DNA of 5,481 bases from Woeseia sp. (GTDB lineage: Bacteria; Pseudomonadota; Gammaproteobacteria; Steroidobacterales; Woeseiaceae): NCBI GenBank assembly GCA_003229095.1, contig QIHS01000070.1, positions 1 to 5,481 of the forward strand, written 5' to 3'. A program made the position numbers and the translations under genes. Shown here in pieces: positions 5,294 through 5,481 of the stretch. Under the pieces are notes generated by a model that was given only the letters and a program-made list of their open reading frames with translations, was not told the DNA's origin and ran no database searches. The stretch's first letter is position 1, and each line of letters starts with the position of its first letter.

Positions 5294-5430
5294 AATAGTT
5301 TCGTTAAATTGTTGTTTTATAAGGTTTTTTGACAATTCCTCAGTCACGGACTATCGGTCGTGAGACGCGCCGGACTGTGTCGCACGAAGAATAGGCAAGC
5401 CGCGAGGAAAACCCGCCCTCCGACAGGATT

Positions 5431-5445
5431 GTTATTTTCAATAAC
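5431..5445. promoter_or_regulatory. Inverted repeat GTTATT-TTC-AATAAC upstream of the WecA-type gene
   Basis: A perfect 6-bp dyad with a 3-base centre lies about 140 bases upstream of the preferred start of the transferase gene. It could be an operator or a small hairpin. A perfect TTGACA (5464-5469, plus strand) lies close by at the edge of the window; its matching -10 box would be outside. No gene is visible in 5294-5481 on either strand. Confidence 0.25.
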
Positions 5446-5481
5446 GTTCTTCGCTCGAGTTTGTTGACAAGAATATTACCG

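Overview
The window looks like a chromosomal exopolysaccharide or envelope-polysaccharide locus of a Gram-negative gammaproteobacterium-like organism. The evidence is a CpsG/ManB-type phosphomannomutase, a WecA-type initiating transferase, a lipobox lipoprotein, an apparent RpoN (-24/-12) promoter and a GEMM-I riboswitch. The genus cannot be determined from this sequence, and base composition looks moderate.

Layout, left to right. Positions 1-1034 (minus) hold the first 344 codons of UDP-glucose 6-dehydrogenase, which runs off the left edge. Positions 1035-1846 carry no convincing gene but are full of control elements for the rightward gene: a palindrome, a consensus IHF site, a sigma-54 promoter at 1433-1446, and a well-conserved cyclic-di-GMP-I riboswitch aptamer at about 1596-1684, followed by a plausible anti-aptamer hairpin. 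Positions 1847-2514 (plus) encode a small lipoprotein with an Ig/cadherin-like domain and a fibronectin type III domain, interrupted by a frameshift at about 2311-2314. Converging on it, 2621-3973 (minus) is an intact phosphomannomutase. Directly upstream of that gene, 4012-4131 (minus) is a decayed copy of the first 24 codons of ugd. Positions 4232-5293 (minus) encode a WecA/MraY-family undecaprenyl-phosphate sugar-1-phosphate transferase. Positions 5294-5481 are its upstream region, with no gene visible.

How the parts fit together: Ugd makes UDP-glucuronate, phosphomannomutase supplies mannose-1-phosphate for GDP-mannose, and the WecA-type enzyme loads the first sugar on undecaprenyl phosphate. 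Together these are precursor and initiation steps of a surface polysaccharide. The lipoprotein sits between the two leftward blocks and points the other way. It appears to be controlled twice, by RpoN at transcription initiation and by c-di-GMP through its leader RNA, as would suit a biofilm-matrix or surface-adhesion protein. Its exact role is unknown, and the frameshift means it may be inactive unless the break is a sequencing error.
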